From positions 54,278,609 through 54,342,608 of the forward strand of contig CP136066.1 in assembly GCA_032622095.1 (NCBI GenBank): 64,000 nucleotides of DNA. Reading direction: 5' to 3'. The stretch is from Siphonodentalium dalli. Taxonomy: Eukaryota > Mollusca > Scaphopoda > Gadilida > Siphonodentaliidae. A model generated the notes under the pieces. The model ran no database searches, had not been told where the DNA came from, and saw only the letters and a list, made by a program, of their open reading frames with translations. Shown piece by piece: positions 49,749 through 63,542 of the stretch; positions within the stretch are counted from its first letter, which is position 1, and each line of letters begins with the position of its first letter. The position numbers and the translations under genes were made by a program.

Positions 49749-52700
49749 AATTGGTTGAGTTAAAAGTTGATATATATATTGGTAAATCGATTTTAAAGTT
49801 ATTTTGACAGAGAAAAGCTTCCTAGTCAGTCCCACTATTTGGTCAGTTCAGGTGTGAAATGAAAAATAGCACTGAGTTAAAAGTTGATGTATATATTGGT
49901 TAATCGATTTTCAAGTTATTTTGACAGAGAAAAGCTTCCTAGTCAGTCCCACTATTTGGTCAGTTCTAGTGTGATATGAAACTAGCACTAGTCAGTAGTG
50001 GTACTGGACTGGGAACCAGTCATCTTATGGTTGAGTCAAAAGTTTATGTATATAATGGTTTATCAATTTTCAAGATCTTTTGACAGAGAAAAGCTTCCTA
50101 GTCAGTCCCACTATTTGGTCAGTTCTAGTGTGACATAAAAACTAGCACTAGTCAGTAGTGGTACTGGACTGGGAACCAGTCATCCTACGGTTGAGTTAAA
50201 AGTTGATGTATATATTGGTTTATCGATTTTCAAGTTATTTTGACAGAGAAAAGCTTCCTAGTCAGTCCCACTAATTGGTCAGTTCTAGTGTGACATGAAA
50301 ACTAGCACTAGTCAGTAGTGGGTATTGGACTGGGAACCAGTCATCTTATGGTTGAGTTAAAAGTATGTCGTATATATTGGTTTAACAATTTTCAAGTTCT
50401 TTTGACAGAAAAGCTTCCCAGTCAGTCCCACTATTCGGTCAGTTCTGGTGACATAAAAACTAGCACTAGTCAGTAGTGGTACTGGACTGGGAACCAGTCA
50501 TCCTATGGTTGAGTCAAAAGTTGATGTATACATTGGTTTATCGATTTTCAACATCTTTTGACAGAGAAAAGCTTCCTAGTCAGTTCCACTATTTGGTCAG
50601 TTCTGGTGTGATATGAAAACTAGCACTAGCCAGTAGTGGTATTGGACTGGGAACCAGTCATCTTATGGTTGAGTCAAAAGTTGATGTATATATTGGTTTA
50701 TCTATTTTCAAGATCTTTTGACAGAGAAAAGCTTCCTAGTCAGTCCCACTAATTGGTCAGTTCTAGTGTGACATGAAAACTAGCACTAGTCAGTAGTGGT
50801 ACTGGACTGGGAACCAGTCATCTTATGGTTGAGTTAAAAGTATGTCGTATATATTGGTTTAACAATTTTCAAGTTCTTTTGACAGAAAAGCTTCCCAGTC
50901 AGTCCCACTATTCGGTCAGTTCTGGTGACATAAAAACTAGCACTAGTCAGTAGTGGTACTGGACTGGGAACCAGTCATCCTATGGTTGAGTCAAAAGTTG
51001 ATGTATACATTGGTTTATCGATTTTCAACATCTTTTGACAGAGAAAAGCTTCCTAGTCAGTTCCACTATTTGGTCAGTTCTGGTGTGATATGAAAACTAG
51101 CACTAGCCAGTAGTGGTATTGGACTGGGAACCAGTCATCTTATGGTTGAGTCAAAAGTTGATGTATATATTGGTTTATCTATTTTCAAGATCTTTTGACA
51201 GAGAAAAGCTTCCTAGTCAGTCCCACTATTTGGTCAGTTCTAGTGTGACATGAAAACTAGCACTAGTCAGTAGTGGTACTGGACTGGGAACCAGTCATCT
51301 TATGGTTGAGTTAAAAGTTGATGTATACATTGGTTTATCGATTTTCAAGATCTTTTGACATAGAAAAGCTTCCTAGTCAGTTCCACTATTTGGTCAGTTC
51401 TGGTGTGATATGAAAACTAGCACTAGCCAGTAGTGGTGTTGGACTGGGAACCAGTCATCTTATGGTTGAGTCAAAAGTTAATGTATCTATTTTCAAGATC
51501 TTTTGACAAAGAAAAGCTTCCTAGTCAGTTCCACTATTTGGTCAGTTCTGGTGTGATATGAAAACTAGCACTAGCCAGTAGTGGTGTTGGACTGGGAACC
51601 AGTCATCTTATGGTTGAGTCAAAAGTTGATGTATATATATTGGTTTATCTACTTTCAAGATCTTTTGACAGAGAAAAGCTTCCTAGTCAGTCCCACTATT
51701 TGGTCAGTTCTAGTGTGACATGAAAACTAGCACTAGTCAGTAGTGGTACTGGACTGGGAACCAGTCATCCTATGGTTGAGTTAAAAGTTGATGTATATAT
51801 TGGTTTATCGATTTTCAAGTTATTTTGACAGAGAAAAGCTTCCTAGTCAGTCCCACTAATTGGTCAGTTCTAGTGTGACATGAAAACTAGCACTAGTCAG
51901 TAGTGGTACTGGACTGGGAACCAGTCATCTTATGGTTGAGTTAAAAGTATGTCGTATATATTGGTTTAACAATTTTCAAGTTCTTTTGACAGAAAAGCTT
52001 CCCAGTCAGTCCCACTATTCGGTCAGTTCTGGTGACATAAAAACTAGCACTAGTCAGTAGTGGTACTGGACTGGGAACCAGTCATCCTATGGTTGAGTCA
52101 AAAGTTGATGGATACATTGGTTTATCGATTTTCAAGATCTTTTGACAGAGAAAAGCTTCCAAGTCAGTTCCACTATTTGGTCAGTTCTGGTGTGATATGA
52201 AAACTAGCACTAGCCAGTAGTGGTGTTGGACTGGGAACCAGTCATCTTATGGTTGAGTCAAAAGTTGATGTATATATTGGTTTATCAATTTTCAAGTTAT
52301 TTTGACAGAGAAAAACTTCCTAGTCAGTCCCACTAATTGGTCAGTTCTAGTGTGACATGAAAACTAGCACTAGCCAGTAGTGGTACTGGACTGGGAACCA
52401 GTCATCTTATGGTTGAGTTAAAAGTATGTCGTATATATTGGTTTATCAATTTTCAAGTTCTTTTGACAGAAAAGCTTCCCAGTCAGTCCCACTATTCGGT
52501 CAGTTCTGGTGACATAAAAACTAGCACTAGTCAGTAGTGGTACTGGACTGGGAACCAGTCATCCTATGGTTGAGTCAAAAGTTGATGTATACATTGGTTT
52601 ATCGATTTTCAAGATCTTTTGACAGAGAAAAGCTTCCTAGTCAGTTCCACCATTTGGTCAGTTCTGGTGTGATATGAAAACTAGCACTAGCCAGTAGTGG

Positions 52701-53427
52701 TATTGGACTGGGAACCAGTCATCTTATGGTTGAGTCAAAAGTTGATGTATATATTGGTTTATCTATTTTCAAGATCTTTTGACAGAGAAAAGCTTCCTAG
52801 TCAGTCCCACTATTTGGTCAGTTCTAGTGTGATATGAAAACTAGCACTAGCCAGTAGTGGTGTTGGACTGGGAACCAGTCATCTTATGGTTGAGTCAAAA
52901 GTTTATGTATCTATTTTCAAGATCTTTTGACAAAGAAAAGCTTCCAAGTCAGTTCCACTATTTGGTCAGTTCTGGTGTGATATGAAAACTAGCACTAGCC
53001 AGTAGTGGTGTTGGACTGGGAACCAGTCATCTTATGGTTGAGTCAAAAGTTGATGTATATATATTGGTTTATCTACTTTCAAGATCTTTTGACAGAGAAA
53101 AGCTTCCTAGTCAGTCCCACTATTTGGTCAGTTCTGGTGTGAAATGAAAACTAGCACTAGTCAGTAGTGGTACTGGACTGGGAACCAGTCATCCTATGGT
53201 TGAGTCAAAAGTTGATGTATATATTGGTTTATCGATTTTCAAGTTCTTTTGACAGAGAAACTCTTCCAAGTCAGTCCCACTATTTGGTCAGATCTGGTGT
53301 GAAATGAAAACTGGCACTACTCAGTATTGGTACTGGACTGGGAACCAGTCATCTTATAGTTTAGTTATCAGTCGACGTTTATATATGTTTGCCATTTTTT
53401 TAAGTTCTTTCAATAGAAAATATTATA
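49749..53427. repeat. Monomer array 16: 23 monomers plus tail 53354-53427
   Basis: The first monomer is cut at AATAGCACT/GAGTTAAAAG (49873/49874), a 43-bp deletion spanning the end of one monomer and the start of the next. A 477-bp trimer is repeated at 50346-50822 and 50823-51299, both copies carrying TTTTCAACATC. Private changes include GTAGTGGGTATTGG near 50314. Two 148-bp monomers occur, one in a GTTAATGTATC form. Confidence 0.93.
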
Positions 53428-54076
53428 ACACCACTGGCTAGTGCTAGTCAAAACATTCTAATTTCTGGGATGCCTCAAAGAAAATAACACCTTTGTTCTT
53501 ATTAACAACAACAGTACTAAAAATATATATAAAAGTCAGGAATGGACAAGATAAACTGTCAAATCTACATGATGAGCTGATACATGGCATAAACAGCTTA
53601 AGATGCTAATGTGTTTTGTCACATTGATTAGGTATTGTTTTGACAAGTCAACAACCACTGACATCAAAGCTGGAGCATTATGTGTCATTAGATAGTCTAT
53701 TGTTTGTCACAAAGTGAGAACTTTTCACATCATTAGCAAGTTTGAAGTGAGGGTTTAAATATTCTGCAGAAACTAAATTTTCAGCATAACATCAACTGTA
53801 GTGGGCAGGAAAGCAGCTAGGATTTAATATTATAACAACTTGGGTTTTTTTTCAACATTGGATTATTTTAGGCATCCAAGCTTAAGGTAATGTATATTAA
53901 ATTTTTTATAATCTTAGATTTGTGTTTAAAATCAATCACAACACATTTTTTTTTTCGATTGTAAAATTTATGGATTTACATTTAATATCATTCATCCAAA
54001 AGTAACTTTTAAAATTAAACAAATGTCCTAAAAAAAAGTTAATAGAAACATTCAGTTGAAATTGTTCTGACATTCA
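53428..54076. repeat. Leader 17 (649 bp)
   Basis: Full-length leader with private changes: GGCATAAACAGC near 53587, GGTAATGTATATT (the second GT site lost) and TTAAATTTTTTATA near 53900. Confidence 0.93.
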
Positions 54077-57000
54077 AATTGGTTGAGTTAAAAGTTGATA
54101 TATATATATTGGTTCATCGATTTTAAAGTTATTTTGACAGAGAAAAGCTTCCTAGTCAGTCCCACTATTTGGTCAGTTCTGGTGCAACATGAAACTAGCA
54201 CTAGTCAGTAGTGGTACTGGACTGGGAACCAGTCATCTTATGGTTGAGTTAAAAGTTGATGTATACATTGGTTTATCGATTTTCAAGATCTTTTGACATA
54301 GAAAAGCTTCCTAGTCAGTTCCACTATTTGGTCAGTTCTGGTGTGATATGAAAACTAGCACTAGTCAGTAGTGGTGTTGGACTGGGAACCAGTCATCTTA
54401 TGGTAGAGTCAAAAGTTGATGTATATATTGGTTAATCGATTTTCAAGTTATTTTGACAGAGAAAAGCTTCCTAGTCAGTCCCACTATTTGGTCAGTTCTA
54501 GTGTGACATGAAAACTGGCACTAGTCAGTAGTGGCACTGGACTGGGAACCAGTCATCCTATGGTTGAATCAAAAGTTGATGTAAATAATGGTTTATCTAT
54601 TTTCAAGATCTTTTGACAGAGAAAAGCTTCCTAGTCAGTCCCACTATTTGGTCAGTTCTAGTGTGACATGAAAACTAGCACTAGTCAGTAGTGGTACTGG
54701 ACTGGGAACCAGTCATCCTATGGTTGAGTTAAAAGTTGATGTATACATTGGTTTATCGATTTTCAAGATCTTTTGACAAAGAAAAGCTTCCAAGTCAGTT
54801 CCACTATTTGGTCAGTTCTGGTGTGATATGAAAACTAGCACTAGCCAGTAGTGGTGTTGGACTGGGAACCAGTCATCTTATGGTTGAGTCAAAAGTTGAT
54901 GTATATATATTGGTTTATCTACTTTCAAGATCTTTTGACAGAGAAAAGCTTCCTAGTCAGTTCCACTATTTGGTCAGTTCTGGTGTGAAATGAAAACTAG
55001 CACTAGTCAGTAGTGGTACTGGACTGGGAACCAGTCATCCTATGGTTGAGTCAAAAGTTGATGTATATATTGGTTTATCGATTTTCAAGTTCTTTTGACA
55101 GAGAAACTCTTCCTAGTCAGTCCCACTATTTGGTCAGTTCTAGTGTGACATGAAAACTAGCACTAGTCAGTAGTGGTACTGGACTGGGAACCAGTCATCT
55201 TATGGTTGAGTTAAAAGTTGATGTATACATTGGTTTATCGATTTTCAAGATCTTTTGACATAGAAAAGCTTCCTAGTCAGTTCCACTATTTGGTCAGTTC
55301 TGGTGTGATATGAAAACTAGCACTAGCCAGTAGTGGTGTTGGACTGGGAACCAGTCATCTTATGGTTGAGTCAAAAGTTAATGTATCTATTTTCAAGATC
55401 TTTTGACAAAGAAAAGCTTCCTAGTCAGTTCCACTATTTGGTCAGTTCTGGTGTGATATGAAAACTAGCACTAGCCAGTAGTGGTGTTGGACTGGGAACC
55501 AGTCATCTTATGGTTGAGTCAAAAGTTGATGTATATATATTGGTTTATCTACTTTCAAGATCTTTTGACAGAGAAAAGCTTCCTAGTCAGTCCCACTATT
55601 TGGTCAGTTCTAGTGTGACATAAAACTAGCACTAGTCAGTAGTGGTACTGGACTGGGAACCAGTCATCCTATGGTTGAGTCAAAAGTTGATGTATACATT
55701 GGTTTATCGATTTTCAAGATCTTTTGACAGAGAAAAGCTTCCTAGTCAGTTCCACTATTTGGTCAGTTCTGGTGTGATATGAAAACTAGCACTAGCCAGT
55801 AGTGGTGTTGGACTTGGAACCAGTCATCTTATGGTTCAGTCAAAAGTTGATGTATATATTGGTTTATCAATTTTCAAGATCTTTTGAAAGAGAAAAGCTT
55901 CCTAGTCAGTCCCACTATTTGGTCAGTTCTAGTGTGACATGAAAACTAGCACTAGTCAGTAGTGGTACGGGACTGGGAACAAGTCATCCTATGGTTGAGT
56001 CAAAAGTTGATGTATACATTGGTTTATCGATTTTCAAGATCTTTTGACAGAGAAAAGCTTCCTAGTCAGTTCCACTAATTGGTCAGTTCTAGTGTGACAT
56101 GAAAACTAGCACTAGTCAGTAGTGGTACTGGACTGGGAACCAGTCATCTTATGGTTGAGTTAAAAGTTGATGTATACATTGGTTTATCGATTTTCAAGAT
56201 CTTTTGACAGGGAAAAGCTTCCTAGTCAGTTCCACTATTTGGTCAGTTCTGGTGTGATATGAAAACTAGCACTAGCCAGTAGTGGTGTTGGACTGGGAAC
56301 CAGTCATCTTATGGTTCAGTCAAAAGTTGATGTATATATTGGTTTATCAATTTTCAAGATCTTTTGAAAGAGAAAAGCTTCCTAGTCAGTCCCACTATTT
56401 GGACAGTTCTAGTGTGACATGAAAACTAGCACTAGTCAGTAGTGGTACTGGACTGGGAACCAGTCATCCTACGGTTGAGTTAAAAGTTGATGTATATATT
56501 GGTTTATCGATTTTCAAGTTATTTTGACAGAGAAAAGCTTCCTAGTCAGTCCCACTAATTGGTCAGTTCTAGTGTGACATGGAAACTAGCACTAGTCAGT
56601 AGTGGTACTGGACTGGGAACCAGTCATCTTATGGTTGAGTTAAAAGTATGTCGTATATATTGGTTTAACAATTTTCAAGTTCTTTTGACAGAAAAGCTTC
56701 CCAGTCAGTCCCACTATTCGGTCAGTTCTGGTGACATAAAAACTAGCACTAGTCAGTAGTGGTACTGGACTGGGAACCAGTCATCCTATGGTTGAGTCAA
56801 AAGTTGATGTATACATTGGTTTATCGATTTTCAAGATCTTTTGACAGAGAAAAGCTTCCTAGTCAGTTCCACTATTTGGTCAGTTCTGGTGTGATATGAA
56901 AACTAGCACTAGCCAGTAGTGGTATTGGACTGGGAACCAGTCATCTTATGGTTGAGTCAAAAGTTGATGTATATATTGGTTTATCTATTTTCAAGATCTT

Positions 57001-60000
57001 TTGACAGAGAAAAGCTTCCTAGTCAGTCCCACTATTTGGTCAGTTCTAGTGTGACATGAAAACTAGCACTAGTCAGTAGTGGTACTGGACTGGGAACCAG
57101 TCATCTTATGGTTGAGTTAAAAGTTGATGTATACATTGGTTTATCGATTTTCAAGATCTTTTGACATAGAAAAGCTTCCTAGTCAGTTCCACTATTTGGT
57201 CAGTTCTGGTGTGATATGAAAACTAGCACTAGCCAGTAGTGGTGTTGGACTGGGAACCAGTCATCTTATGGTTGAGTCAAAAGTTTATGTATCTATTTTC
57301 AAGATCTTTTGACAAAGAAAAGCTTCCTAGTCAGTTCCACTATTTGGTCAGTTCTGGTGTGATATGAAAACTAGCACTAGCCAGTAGTGGTGTTGGACTG
57401 GGAACCAGTCATCTTATGGTTGAGTCAAAAGTTGATGTATATATATTGGTTTATCTACTTTCAAGATCTTTTGACAGAGAAAAGCTTCCTAGTCAGTCCC
57501 ACTATTTGGTCAGTTCTAGTGTGACATGAAAACTAGCACTAGTCAGTAGTGGTACTGGACTGGGAACCAGTCATCCTATGGTTGAGTTAAAAGTATGTCG
57601 TATATATTGGTTTATCTATTTTCAAGATCTTTTGACAAAGAAAAGCTTCCAAGTCAGTCCCACTATTCGGTCAGTTCTGGTGACATAAAAACTAGCACTA
57701 GTCAGTAGTGGTACTGGACTGGGAACCAGTCATCCTATGGTTGAGTCAAAAGTTGATGGATACATTGGTTTATCGATTTTCAAGATCTTTTGACAGAGAA
57801 AAGCTTCCAAGTCAGTTCCACTATTTGGTCAGTTCTGGTGTGATATGAAAACTAGCACTAGCCAGTAGTGGTGTTGGACTGGGAACCAGTCATCTTATGG
57901 TTGAGTCAAAAGTTGATGTATATATTGGTTAATCGATTTTCAAGTTATTTTGACAGAGAAAAGCTTCCTAGTCAGTCCCACTATTTGGTCAGTTCTAGTG
58001 TGACATGAAAACTGGCACTAGTCAGTAGTGGCACTGGACTGGGAACCAGTCATCCTATGGTTGAATCAAAAGTTGATGTAAATAATGGTTTATCTATTTT
58101 CAAGATCTTTTGACAGAGAAAAGCTTCCTAGTCAGTCCCACTATTTGGTCAGTTCTAGTGTGACATGAAAACTAGCACTAGTCAGTAGTGGTACTGGACT
58201 GGGAACCAGTCATCCTATGGTTGAGTTAAAAGTTGATGTATACATTGGTTTATCGATTTTCAAGATCTTTTGACAAAGAAAAGCTTCCAAGTCAGTTCCA
58301 CTATTTGGTCAGTTCTGGTGTGATATGAAAACTAGCACTAGCCAGTAGTGGTGTTGGACTGGGAACCAGTCATCTTATGGTTGAGTCAAAAGTTGATGTA
58401 TATATATTGGTTTATCTACTTTCAAGATCTTTTGACAGAGAAAAGCTTCCTAGTCAGTTCCACTATTTGGTCAGTTCTGGTGTGAAATGAAAACTAGCAC
58501 TAGTCAGTAGTGGTACTGGACTGGGAACCAGTCATCCTATGGTTGAGTCAAAAGTTGATGTATATATTGGTTTATCGATTTTCAAGTTCTTTTGACAGAG
58601 AAACTCTTCCTAGTCAGTCCCACTATTTGGTCAGTTCTAGTGTGACATGAAAACTAGCACTAGTCAGTAGTGGTACTGGACTGGGAACCAGTCATCTTAT
58701 GGTTGAGTTAAAAGTTGATGTATACATTGGTTTATCGATTTTCAAGATCTTTTGACATAGAAAAGCTTCCTAGTCAGTTCCACTATTTGGTCAGTTCTGG
58801 TGTGATATGAAAACTAGCACTAGCCAGTAGTGGTGTTGGACTGGGAACCAGTCATCTTATGGTTGAGTCAAAAGTTAATGTATCTATTTTCAAGATCTTT
58901 TGACAAAGAAAAGCTTCCTAGTCAGTTCCACTATTTGGTCAGTTCTGGTGTGATATGAAAACTAGCACTAGCCAGTAGTGGTGTTGGACTGGGAACCAGT
59001 CATCTTATGGTTGAGTCAAAAGTTGATGTATATATATTGGTTTATCTACTTTCAAGATCTTTTGACAGAGAAAAGCTTCCTAGTCAGTCCCACTATTTGG
59101 TCAGTTCTAGTGTGACATAAAAACTAGCACTAGTCAGTAGTGGTACTGGACTGGGAACCAGTCATCCTATGGTTGAGTCAAAAGTTGATGTATACATTGG
59201 TTTATCGATTTTCAAGATCTTTTGACAGAGAAAAGCTTCCTAGTCAGTTCCACTATTTGGTCAGTTCTGGTGTGATATGAAAACTAGCACTAGCCAGTAG
59301 TGGTGTTGGACTTGGAACCAGTCATCTTATGGTTCAGTCAAAAGTTGATGTATATATTGGTTTATCAATTTTCAAGATCTTTTGAAAGAGAAAAGCTTCC
59401 TAGTCAGTCCCACTATTTGGTCAGTTCTAGTGTGACATGAAAACTAGCACTAGTCAGTAGTGGTACGGGACTGGGAACAAGTCATCCTATGGTTGAGTCA
59501 AAAGTTGATGTATACATTGGTTTATCGATTTTCAAGATCTTTTGACAGAGAAAAGCTTCCTAGTCAGTTCCACTAATTGGTCAGTTCTAGTGTGACATGA
59601 AAACTAGCACTAGTCAGTAGTGGTACTGGACTGGGAACCAGTCATCTTATGGTTGAGTTAAAAGTTGATGTATACATTGGTTTATCGATTTTCAAGATCT
59701 TTTGACAGGGAAAAGCTTCCTAGTCAGTTCCACTATTTGGTCAGTTCTGGTGTGATATGAAAACTAGCACTAGCCAGTAGTGGTGTTGGACTGGGAACCA
59801 GTCATCTTATGGTTCAGTCAAAAGTTGATGTATATATTGGTTTATCAATTTTCAAGATCTTTTGAAAGAGAAAAGCTTCCTAGTCAGTCCCACTATTTGG
59901 ACAGTTCTAGTGTGACATGAAAACTAGCACTAGTCAGTAGTGGTACTGGACTGGGAACCAGTCATCCTACGGTTGAGTTAAAAGTTGATGTATATATTGG

Positions 60001-62893
60001 TTTATCGATTTTCAAGTTATTTTGACAGAGAAAAGCTTCCTAGTCAGTCCCACTAATTGGTCAGTTCTAGTGTGACATGAAAACTAGCACTAGTCAGTAG
60101 TGGTACTGGACTGGGAACCAGTCATCTTATGGTTGAGTTAAAAGTATGTCGTATATATTGGTTTAACAATTTTCAAGTTCTTTTGACAGAAAAGCTTCCC
60201 AGTCAGTCCCACTATTCGGTCAGTTCTGGTGACATAAAAACTAGCACTAGTCAGTAGTGGTACTGGACTGGGAACCAGTCATCCTATGGTTGAGTCAAAA
60301 GTTGATGTATACATTGGTTTATCGATTTTCAAGATCTTTTGACAGAGAAAAGCTTCCTAGTCAGTTCCACTATTTGGTCAGTTCTGGTGTGATATGAAAA
60401 CTAGCACTAGCCAGTAGTGGTATTGGACTGGGAACCAGTCATCTTATGGTTGAGTCAAAAGTTGATGTATATATTGGTTTATCTATTTTCAAGATCTTTT
60501 GACAGAGAAAAGCTTCCTAGTCAGTCCCACTATTTGGTCAGTTCTAGTGTGACATGAAAACTAGCACTAGTCAGTAGTGGTACTGGACTGGGAACCAGTC
60601 ATCTTATGGTTGAGTTAAAAGTTGATGTATACATTGGTTTATCGATTTTCAAGATCTTTTGACATAGAAAAGCTTCCTAGTCAGTTCCACTATTTGGTCA
60701 GTTCTGGTGTGATATGAAAACTAGCACTAGCCAGTAGTGGTGTTGGACTGGGAACCAGTCATCTTATGGTTGAGTCAAAAGTTTATGTATCTATTTTCAA
60801 GATCTTTTGACAAAGAAAAGCTTCCTAGTCAGTTCCACTATTTGGTCAGTTCTGGTGTGATATGAAAACTAGCACTAGCCAGTAGTGGTGTTGGACTGGG
60901 AACCAGTCATCTTATGGTTGAGTCAAAAGTTGATGTATATATATTGGTTTATCTACTTTCAAGATCTTTTGACAGAGAAAAGCTTCCTAGTCAGTCCCAC
61001 TATTTGGTCAGTTCTAGTGTGACATGAAAACTAGCACTAGTCAGTAGTGGTACTGGACTGGGAACCAGTCATCCTATGGTTGAGTTAAAAGTTGATGTAT
61101 ATATTGGTTTATCGATTTTCAAGTTATTTTGACAGAGAAAAGCTTCCTAGTCAGTCCCACTAATTGGTCAGTTCTAGTGTGACATGAAAACTAGCACTAG
61201 TCAGTAGTGGTACTGGACTGGGAACCAGTCATCTTATGGTTGAGTTAAAAGTATGTCGTATATATTGGTTTATCTATTTTCAAGATCTTTTGACAAAGAA
61301 AAGCTTCCAAGTCAGTCCCACTATTCGGTCAGTTCTGGTGACATAAAAACTAGCACTAGTCAGTAGTGGTACTGGACTGGGAACCAGTCATCCTATGGTT
61401 GAGTCAAAAGTTGATGGATACATTGGTTTATCGATTTTCAAGATCTTTTGACAGAGAAAAGCTTCCAAGTCAGTTCCACTATTTGGTCAGTTCTGGTGTG
61501 ATATGAAAACTAGCACTAGCCAGTAGTGGTGTTGGACTGGGAACCAGTCATCTTATGGTTGAGTCAAAAGTTGATGTATATATTGGTTTATCAATTTTCA
61601 AGTTATTTTGACAGAGAAAAACTTCCTAGTCAGTCCCACTAATTGGTCAGTTCTAGTGTGACATGAAAACTAGCACTAGCCAGTAGTGGTACTGGACTGG
61701 GAACCAGTCATCTTATGGTTGAGTTAAAAGTATGTCGTATATATTGGTTTATCAATTTTCAAGTTCTTTTGACAGAAAAGCTTCCCAGTCAGTCCCACTA
61801 TTCGGTCAGTTCTGGTGACATAAAAACTACCACTAGTCAGTAGTGGTACTGGACTGGGAACCAGTCATCCTATGGTTGAGTCAAAAGTTGATGTATACAT
61901 TGGTTTATCGATTTTCAAGATCTTTTGACAGAGAAAAGCTTCCTAGTCAGTTCCACTATTTGGTCAGTTCTGGTGTGATATGAAAACTAGCACTAGCCAG
62001 TAGTGGTATTGGACTGGGAACCAGTCATCTTATGGTTGAGTCAAAAGTTGATGTATATATTGGTTTATCTATTTTCAAGATCTTTTGACAGAGAAAAGCT
62101 TCCTAGTCAGTCCCACTATTTGGTCAGTTCTAGTGTGACATGAAAACTAGCACTAGTCAGTAGTGGTACTGGACTGGGAACCAGTCATCTTATGGGTGAG
62201 TTAAAAGTTGATGTATACATTGGTTTATCGATTTTCAAGATCTTTTGACATAGAAAAGCTTCCTAGTCAGTTCCACTATTTGGTCAGTTCTGGTGTGATA
62301 TGAAAACTAGCACTAGCCAGTAGTGGTGTTGGACTGGGAACCAGTCATCTTATGGTTGAGTCAAAAGTTTATGTATCTATTTTCAAGATCTTTTGACAAA
62401 GAAAAGCTTCCAAGTCAGTTCCACTATTTGGTCAGTTCTGGTGTGATATGAAAACTAGCACTAGCCAGTAGTGGTGTTGGACTGGGAACCAGTCATCTTA
62501 TGGTTGAGTCAAAAGTTGATGTATATATATTGGTTTATCTACTTTCAAGATCTTTTGACAGAGAAAAGCTTCCTAGTCAGTCCCACTATTTGGTCAGTTC
62601 TGGTGTGAAATGAAAACTAGCACTAGTCAGTAGTGGTACTGGACTGGGAACCAGTCATCCTATGGTTGAGTCAAAAGTTGATGTATATATTGGTTTATCG
62701 ATTTTCAAGTTCTTTTGACAGAGAAACTCTTCCTAGTCAGTCCCACTATTTGGTCAGATCTGGTGTGAAATGAAAACTAGCACTAGTCAGTATTGGTACT
62801 GGACTGGGAACCAGTCATCTTATAGTTTAGTTATCAGTCGAAGTTTATATATGTTTGCCATTTTTTTAAGTTCTTTCAATAGAAAATATTATA
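54077..62893. repeat. Monomer array 17: 55 monomers plus tail 62820-62893
   Basis: The longest array. 8743 bp fit 55 monomers, with five 148-bp and seven 162-bp types. It contains an internal tandem duplication: a block from about 54433 recurs from about 57930 at offset 3497, both copies holding the rare AAACTGGCACTAG (54511, 58008). The first copy lacks one monomer near 57585 that the second keeps. The tail has lost the SalI site (GTCGAA). Confidence 0.94.
56559..56759 (+). other. Chance 66-codon open frame in satellite, not a gene
   Basis: The frame begins at a TTG inside a monomer and is open because this copy reads GACATGGAAAC where others read GACATGAAAAC, removing a TGA. The sister copy 3497 bp downstream (near 60076) reads GACATGAAAAC and is closed. 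There is no ATG start, no domain and no conservation. Confidence 0.9.
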
Positions 62894-63542
62894 ACACCAC
62901 TGGCTAGTGCTAGTCAAAACATTCTAATTTCTGGGATGCCTCAAAGAAAATAACACCTTTGTTCTTATTAACAACAACAGTACTAAAAATATATATAAAA
63001 GTCAGGAATGGACAAGATAAACTGTCAAATCTACATGATGAGCTGATACATGGCATTAACAGCTTAAGATGCTAATGTGTTTTGTCACATTGATTAGGTA
63101 TTGTTTTGACAAGTCAACAACCACTGACATCAAAGCTGGAGCATTATGTGTCATTAGATAGTCTATTGTTTGTCACAAAGTGAGAACTTTTCACATCATT
63201 AGCAAGTTTGAAGTGAGGGTTTAAATATTCTGCAGAAACTAAATTTTCAGCATAACATCAACTGTAGTGGGCAGGAAAGCAGCTAGGATTTAATATTATA
63301 ACAACTTGGGTTTTTTTTCAACATTGGATTATTTTAGGCATCCAAGCTTAAGGTAAGGTATATTAATTTTTTTATAATCTTAGATTTGTGTTTAAAATCA
63401 ATCACAACACATTTTTTTTTTCGATTGTAAAATTTATGGATTTACATTTAATATCATTCATCCAAAAGTAACTTTTAAAATTAAACAAATGTCCTAAAAA
63501 AAAGTTAATAGAAACATTCAGTTGAAATTGTTCTGACATTCA
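62894..63542. repeat. Leader 18 (649 bp)
   Basis: Full-length leader of the common type. The first monomer after it has GGTGTAACATG where all others read GGTGCAACATG. Confidence 0.93.

Noticed and set aside
56559-56759. 66-codon open frame
   Set aside because: It starts at TTG and depends on one base change. The sister copy 3497 bp away is closed.
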